A stretch of 9,708 nt of DNA from DASXBA01 sp046729895 (lineage in GTDB: Bacteria > Actinomycetota > Thermoleophilia > Solirubrobacterales > Thermoleophilaceae). The notes under the pieces were generated by a model, which was not told the origin of the DNA, searched no databases, and saw nothing but the letters and a program-made list of their open reading frames with translations. Location: the NCBI GenBank assembly GCA_046729895.1, contig JBKPHP010000187.1, forward strand, positions 1 through 9,708, written 5' to 3'. Each line of letters begins with the position of its first letter. Position 1 is the first letter of the stretch. Both the position numbers and the translations under genes were made by a program. Positions 5,943-9,708 of this stretch are shown one piece after another.

Positions 5943-7728
5943 AGGCGTGCTCGCCGAACATCGGCTGGTGTACCTGGCGGAGCGTCTTGCCCTTGCCCAG
6001 GTACATGTGCACGCCGCACGGCAGGCAGGGGTCGAAGCTCCGCACCGCCCGCATGATGTCGATGCCCCTGAACTCGTCGGGTCCGTTCTCCTCGAAGATC
6101 GGCTGCCCCATGACCGCGTCCTCGTAGGGCCCCGGCGTGCCGTAGGAGTCGGTTGGGCTGCCGTTCCAGGGCGTGGGCGGATACGGGTGGTAGTTGGCGA
6201 TCTTCCCGTCCCGGATCACGAGGTGATGGGAGAGCACGCCGCGCACCGCCTCGTGGAACCCGCAGCCGATGGCCTCGTCGGGAACGTCGAAGTCCTCGAA
6301 GACCTTCGTGTGGCCGGACCGGACCTCGTTGAGCGCCTGGTCCACGAAGTGCAGGGCCATCGCGGCCGAGTAAGCCACGAAGTAGATGCGAGCGCGATCG
6401 CGCTCGATCGCGTTCGACCACTCCGGCACCTTCCACTCGAGCGTTTGCTCGGGCGTATTGGGGGTCTGCGGCAGGTTGATCTGGACGCTCTGGCCCGTGG
6501 CCTTCACGTACGGCGTATCCACCTTGTTCGCGAGCGCCGTGATCCACAGGCGGGCGAGCGCGCCCCCGCCGGTGTCGAGCGCCAGGTGGTCGCCGGTTCG
6601 CTGGTCGTACCAGCGGGGGCTCATCACCCAGCTGTAGTTGCCGCCCTCGAGGTCGCGCTTCTGGGGTTTCGGGATCGTGGTCTGGTTCCAGGGGTGGCGC
6701 TTGTCCACCGGGTTGCCGAGCGGGTCCTTCTCGACGAACGTCTCCTCGCCCGCCCAGTCGTCGTAGTACGAGCTTCCGAGCAGGATGCGGATCCCCAGGT
6801 TGATGTCCACGAGGTCGGTGGTCAGCAGCTCGCCGTCGACCACCACGCCGGGGGTGACGAACATCTCGTTCCCCCAGTGGTTCATGTTGCGGTAGTCGTA
6901 GTCGACGTGCTCGGGGTTGTTGAAGGCGCCCCAGCAGCCGAGCAGCACCCGGCGCCGGCCGACCTCCTCGTAGCCGGGCAGCGCCTCGTAGAAGAAATCG
7001 AACACGTCGTCGTTCATGGCGACGGCCTTCTTGATGAAGTCGAGGCAGCGGAGCAGCCGGCTGAGATAGTCGGTGAAGAGCGTGGGCGTGGCCACCGTGC
7101 CAACGCCACCGGGATAGACCGTGGAGGGGTGGACGTGCCGACCCTCCATCAGGCAGATCATCTCCCGCCCGATCCGGCTCATGTGGAGGGCTTCCTTGTA
7201 CGTCTCTCCGGTGAACGGGTTGTAGGAGCGCATGACGTCGCCGATCGTGCCGTAGCCGTGCAGGTCCGCGTGGCGGGCCTCGGTCTTGTCGGCCTTGTCC
7301 ATCAGGCTCGGGTTGGTCTCCCTGACCATCTGCTCGCAGAAATCCACGAAGACCAGGTTGTCCTGGAAGATGATGTGATCGAAGATGTACTCGGCGGCCT
7401 CGCCGAGGTTGACGATCCACTCGCCCAGCGGCGGCGTCTTGACCCCGTAGGCCATCTGTTGCGCGTAGCAGGAGCAGACGGCGTGGTTGTCGCCGCAGAT
7501 GCCGCAGATGCGGCTCGTGATGAAGTGCGCGTCGCGCGGGTCCTTGCCCTTCATGAACACGCTGTAGCCGCGGAAGAGTGACGACGTGCTCTTGCACGAC
7601 ACGACCTCGCGGTTGTCGAAGTCGATCTTGGTGTAGATACCGAGGTTCCCGACGATCCTGGTGATCGGGTCCCAGGCCATGTCCACGACCTTGCCGGCCT
7701 CTGGCTTGATCTTCTCCTCGACGGCCAT
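5941..7728 (-). CDS. hhyL: [NiFe]-hydrogenase large (catalytic) subunit, group 1h type
   Basis: This subunit carries the Ni-Fe(CN)2CO site that oxidises H2. The product has 595 residues. The N-terminal metal-binding motif is TSRICGICGDNHAVCS (Cys75, Cys78, His82) and the C-terminal one is DPCLPCGVH (Cys568, Cys571), so all four nickel-ligating cysteines are present. Both motifs, with GDNHA after the first CxxC and LPCGVH after DPC, are of the actinobacterial type. Twenty-one residues follow His574; by analogy with other large subunits this tail is removed by the dedicated protease encoded downstream at 1732-2517. There is no export signal, as expected because large subunits have none. hhyS lies 45 bases upstream and the hhyE-like gene starts ten bases after the stop. 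Predicted role: H2 oxidation at low concentration for aerobic respiration during starvation. Confidence 0.97.
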   Translation of the reverse strand: MAVEEKIKPEAGKVVDMAWDPITRIVGNLGIYTKIDFDNREVVSCKSTSSLFRGYSVFMKGKDPRDAHFITSRICGICGDNHAVCSCYAQQMAYGVKTPPLGEWIVNLGEAAEYIFDHIIFQDNLVFVDFCEQMVRETNPSLMDKADKTEARHADLHGYGTIGDVMRSYNPFTGETYKEALHMSRIGREMICLMEGRHVHPSTVYPGGVGTVATPTLFTDYLSRLLRCLDFIKKAVAMNDDVFDFFYEALPGYEEVGRRRVLLGCWGAFNNPEHVDYDYRNMNHWGNEMFVTPGVVVDGELLTTDLVDINLGIRILLGSSYYDDWAGEETFVEKDPLGNPVDKRHPWNQTTIPKPQKRDLEGGNYSWVMSPRWYDQRTGDHLALDTGGGALARLWITALANKVDTPYVKATGQSVQINLPQTPNTPEQTLEWKVPEWSNAIERDRARIYFVAYSAAMALHFVDQALNEVRSGHTKVFEDFDVPDEAIGCGFHEAVRGVLSHHLVIRDGKIANYHPYPPTPWNGSPTDSYGTPGPYEDAVMGQPIFEENGPDEFRGIDIMRAVRSFDPCLPCGVHMYLGKGKTLRQVHQPMFGEHA

Positions 7729-7773
7729 TTCCTGTCTCCCCTCTTCCTCTGAGTCAGCTCGCAGCAGGTCGGG
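7729..7773 (-). other. hhyS-hhyL intergenic gap, largest in the window
   Basis: These 45 bases form the only gap longer than about ten bases. On the minus strand they end in a purine-rich stretch (AGAGGAAGAGGGGAGACAGGAA) directly before the hhyL ATG, with GGGGAG as the likely ribosome binding site. No inverted repeat or U-run suggesting a terminator, and no promoter-like motif, was seen. Confidence 0.6.
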
Positions 7774-8823
7774 TCAGCTGCCCCAGCGCGGCGCGTAGCC
7801 CGTGGTGAGCTCCGGCCGGTTGTGGCGCCACTTGGTCTCCTTGTTGACGGTCTTGTTGGTCACGCCCCGCAGCTTTCGGATCACGGGTCCGTAGGCCCCC
7901 GTGACGGCGGACGAGACGGCGCTTCCGGGCGGGGCGTCCATGAACGGCATGAACTTGTCGGGGAAGCCGGGCATCGTGCAGCCGATGCAGATGCCGCCTA
8001 CGTTGGGGCAGCCTCCGATCCCCGCCATCCAGCCGCGCTTGGGCACGTTGCAGTTGACCACCGGCCCCCAGCAGCCGATCTTCACCTGGCACTTGGGCGA
8101 GTTGTAGTCGTGCGCGAAGTCCCCCTGCTCGTAGTACCCGGCCCGGTCGCATCCCTCGTGCACCGTCTTGCCGAAGATCCACTGAGGCCGCAGCTGGTCG
8201 TCCAGCGGGATCGTGGGCGCCAGTCCGGCGGCCTGGTAGAGCAGCCAGACGAGCGTCTCCATGAAGTTCTCGGGCTGCACCGGGCAGCCCGGCACGTTGA
8301 CGATCGGCAGACCGCCGGCGGAGCGGAAATCCCAGCCCAGGTAGTCCGCAAGGCCCATGCAGCCGGTGGGGTTGCCGGCCATGGCGTGGATGCCGCCGTA
8401 CGTCGCGCAGGTCCCGGCCGCCACCACGCCCCAGGCCTTCGGGGCCAGCTGGTCGATCCACCAGTTGATGGGCAGGGGCTCGCCCGTGGCCTCGTCGTTC
8501 CCGAACGAAGTCCAGTAGCCGTCGCCGTTGATCTTCTCGTTGGGGATCGAGCCCTCGATCACCAGCACGAATGGAGCGTCGAGCTCGTCGTTGACCGCCT
8601 GCCGGAACGGCAGCAGGAACTCCTCGCCGCCCAGCGTGGGTGAGAGGACCTTGTTGTGGAGGTTCACCTTCGGGATGCCGGGGATCGCCCCGAGCAGCAC
8701 GTCCTCGATGCCGGGCTGTCCGGCGGCCGTGACCGACACCGAGTCCCCGTCGCAGCTCATGCCTTCCGAGATCCACAGGATGTGGACCTCGTCGACGCCT
8801 GCAGCCTGCGGTTCAGCCGCCAT
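7774..8823 (-). CDS. hhyS: [NiFe]-hydrogenase small subunit, actinobacterial (group 1h) type
   Basis: This is the electron-transfer subunit of the uptake hydrogenase; it carries electrons from the Ni-Fe site of HhyL through three iron-sulfur clusters. The product has 349 residues. The N-terminal motif SEGMSCDGDS gives Cys24-x2-Asp27, where classical small subunits have Cys-x2-Cys. With Cys139 (GTCATYGG) and Cys180 (VPGCP) it forms a predicted 3Cys/1Asp proximal cluster, as known for the actinobacterial-type enzyme of Ralstonia eutropha. His222 and Cys225 (VHEGC), Cys245 and Cys251 fit the distal cluster. Cys258, Cys279 and Cys282 (CIGC) fit the medial one, with an extra Cys272 nearby. There is no twin-arginine signal peptide and no C-terminal membrane helix, so a cytoplasmic-side enzyme is inferred. 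The start is set by a perfect AGGAGG. Group 1h is the best fit; related group 1l is possible without a phylogeny. Confidence 0.96.
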   Translation of the reverse strand: MAAEPQAAGVDEVHILWISEGMSCDGDSVSVTAAGQPGIEDVLLGAIPGIPKVNLHNKVLSPTLGGEEFLLPFRQAVNDELDAPFVLVIEGSIPNEKINGDGYWTSFGNDEATGEPLPINWWIDQLAPKAWGVVAAGTCATYGGIHAMAGNPTGCMGLADYLGWDFRSAGGLPIVNVPGCPVQPENFMETLVWLLYQAAGLAPTIPLDDQLRPQWIFGKTVHEGCDRAGYYEQGDFAHDYNSPKCQVKIGCWGPVVNCNVPKRGWMAGIGGCPNVGGICIGCTMPGFPDKFMPFMDAPPGSAVSSAVTGAYGPVIRKLRGVTNKTVNKETKWRHNRPELTTGYAPRWGS

Positions 8824-9184
8824 TGGCCTGCCCTCCTATCGTGGTCAACGTGTCTTCAAGCTCGAGCGAATCCACCTGCAGCTCCTCGCCCCGGGTCACC
8901 TCCACGTCGAACCCGCCGCACGCGGAGCAGGCGAACGGGAAGCGCGGCAGCGGGGTCTCCACCCGGCAGCTCCGGCAGAACCCCGCCGCGGGCACCTCCT
9001 CCATGACGAGCTCCGCCCCCTCGACGCAAGTTCCCTGAGCGACGAGCTCGAAGGCGAACTCGAGCGCCGAGGGAACGACCTGGCGGAGGTGGCCAACCCT
9101 CAGGTCCACCCTCGTCACGCGGCGACCGGCGGCATGCCGCTCGGCGATCCCCGTGATCGACTCGGCTATCGAGAGCTCGTGCAT
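8813..9184 (-). CDS. hypA: HypA, hydrogenase nickel incorporation metallochaperone
   Basis: HypA binds nickel and, with HypB, delivers it to the apo large subunit. The 123-residue product has the usual family length. It begins with MHE, in which His2 and the N-terminal amine form the nickel site. It carries the structural zinc site as two CxxC pairs, Cys70/Cys73 and Cys86/Cys89. The start is fixed by the MHELSIAE N-terminus and by a GAGGA sequence seven bases upstream. The gene starts inside the stop codon of hypE and its last 11 bases overlap the start of hhyS, so nickel chaperone and hydrogenase are made from one transcript. Acidic residues after the zinc domain (EELQVDSLELED) are ordinary for the family. 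No oddity was seen. Confidence 0.96.
   Translation of the reverse strand: MHELSIAESITGIAERHAAGRRVTRVDLRVGHLRQVVPSALEFAFELVAQGTCVEGAELVMEEVPAAGFCRSCRVETPLPRFPFACSACGGFDVEVTRGEELQVDSLELEDTLTTIGGQANGG
8832..8837 (-). promoter_or_regulatory. Strong ribosome binding site of hhyS
   Basis: Read on the minus strand this is a perfect AGGAGG, eight bases before the hhyS ATG and inside the last codons of hypA. It supports the chosen start and suggests high translation of the structural gene independent of coupling to hypA. Confidence 0.75.
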
Positions 9185-9708
9185 CAGCAGATCCTCGGCA
9201 GCGGATCGCCGACCAGCTGATCCATCACCCGCCTACCCCCGAAGGCCGTCTCCACCAGGACCATCCCCGGCGGCTCGCTCTTTACCTCCCCAATCTCGGC
9301 CGCCTGCTCGCACCCCGGAACGTTCCGCAGTGCGGCCAGCGCCGCGCCTGCCGACCCCTCGGCCACGAAGGCCACCAGCTTGCCCTCGTTGGCCACGTAC
9401 ATCGGGTCGATGCCGAGCAGCTCGGCTGCGCCCGCAACGTCGGGCCGCACCGGCACGTCGCGCTCGCGCACGACCATCGCCACCCCGGAGGCCCGCGCGA
9501 GCTCGTTGAGCACCGAGGCCACGCCTCCTCGAGTTGCGTCGCGCATGCAGCGCAGCGACCCGCCCGCCGCCTCCAGCAGGGCGTCGGCCGCGGGCCACAG
9601 CGACTCCGTGTCCGACTCGATGTCGGCCTCCAGCCCGAGCTCCCCGCGGGCGAGCATGATCGCCGTGCCGTGCTCGCCCACGGTGCCCGACACGAGCACC
9701 CGGTCACC
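9184..9708 (-). CDS. hypE: HypE, carbamoyl dehydratase for hydrogenase maturation (C-terminal part)
   Basis: HypE dehydrates the carbamoyl group that HypF places on its C-terminal cysteine, giving the thiocyanate from which the cyanide ligands of the active-site iron are made on HypC-HypD; it acts in the cytoplasm. The frame is open from the right edge and shows the last 174 residues. Visible are the PurM-type ATP-domain element DATRGGVASVLNELA, the typical ANEGKLVAFV segment and the intact terminal PRIC, whose last Cys is the carbamoylated residue. The N-terminal half lies beyond the window. Its TGA shares one base with the hypA ATG (TGATG), so the two are translationally coupled, and the codons for the terminal PRI overlap the hypA Shine-Dalgarno. 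Family assignment is very secure; nothing suggests the gene is broken. Confidence 0.96.
   Translation of the reverse strand, partial: GDRVLVSGTVGEHGTAIMLARGELGLEADIESDTESLWPAADALLEAAGGSLRCMRDATRGGVASVLNELARASGVAMVVRERDVPVRPDVAGAAELLGIDPMYVANEGKLVAFVAEGSAGAALAALRNVPGCEQAAEIGEVKSEPPGMVLVETAFGGRRVMDQLVGDPLPRIC

Noticed and set aside
5947..7581. Long plus-strand open frame (544 codons) opposite hhyL
   Set aside because: It lies wholly antisense to a gene with complete hydrogenase motifs, its translation is Val/Arg/Ala/His-rich low-complexity sequence with no recognisable family, and such frames are expected opposite GC-rich genes.
5561..7597. Long minus-strand open frame (678 codons) in another frame across hhyL and hhyE
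   Set aside because: The translation is Arg/Pro/Gly/His-rich shadow sequence. The overlapping frames encode HhyL with both CxxC motifs and the NifU/Rieske-like protein.
7729..7773. Internal promoter, terminator or attenuator before hhyL
   Set aside because: The 45-base gap shows no hairpin with a U-run and no clear -35/-10 pair, only a purine-rich ribosome binding region.
7822..8643. Plus-strand open frame opposite hhyS
   Set aside because: It is antisense to hhyS, has no family resemblance, and its composition reflects third-position GC bias of the real gene.
8740..8823. Possible twin-arginine export signal on HhyS
   Set aside because: The N-terminus is acidic with no Arg-Arg motif and no hydrophobic stretch before the first cluster motif.

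Overview
The window is one uninterrupted, minus-strand gene block from a high-GC bacterium. It encodes an actinobacterial-type [NiFe]-hydrogenase (group 1h, formerly called group 5, the type that scavenges atmospheric H2) with its maturation and accessory proteins. The strong G+C bias, the GTG starts, the 1- to 4-base stop/start overlaps and the protein families (HhyS/HhyL, DUF5947, DUF6084, DUF6893) all point to an actinobacterium. A soil lineage is likely, but the genus cannot be told from this window and transfer to another phylum cannot be excluded.

Layout in the direction of transcription, from high to low coordinates: hypE (3' part only, cut by the right edge); hypA; hydrogenase small subunit hhyS; large subunit hhyL; an hhyE-like NifU/Rieske-like iron-sulfur protein; a DUF5947 protein with an N-terminal Cys cluster; an unrecognised 68-residue protein; a DUF6084 protein; an unrecognised 327-residue protein; an M52-type hydrogenase maturation protease with an extra N-terminal domain; a 33-residue DUF6893-like hydrophobic microprotein; hypB; and a tandem SIS-domain (GmhA-like) protein cut by the left edge. 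The largest gap between genes is 45 bases (hhyS-hhyL). No promoter, terminator, RNA gene, repeat, CRISPR array or mobile element could be supported, so the promoter and terminator lie outside the window.

How the genes work together: HhyS and HhyL form the catalytic heterodimer. HypE (with HypF, HypC and HypD, which are not in this window) makes the cyanide ligand of the active-site iron. HypA and HypB insert nickel, and the protease then removes the C-terminal tail of HhyL after the last metal-binding motif. HhyE is the probable electron acceptor or relay toward the respiratory chain. The other five products (DUF5947, 68 aa, DUF6084, 327 aa, DUF6893) and the SIS protein have no established role. 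Their position between structural and maturation genes makes them the least explained part of the locus: an accessory module that may handle assembly, membrane attachment or electron exit.

The most notable sequence details are a Cys-x2-Asp proximal-cluster motif in HhyS, a Rieske-like domain with four Cys and no His ligands in HhyE, two small proteins easily missed by gene callers, and a double SIS protein whose two halves appear to have lost complementary parts of the GmhA active site.
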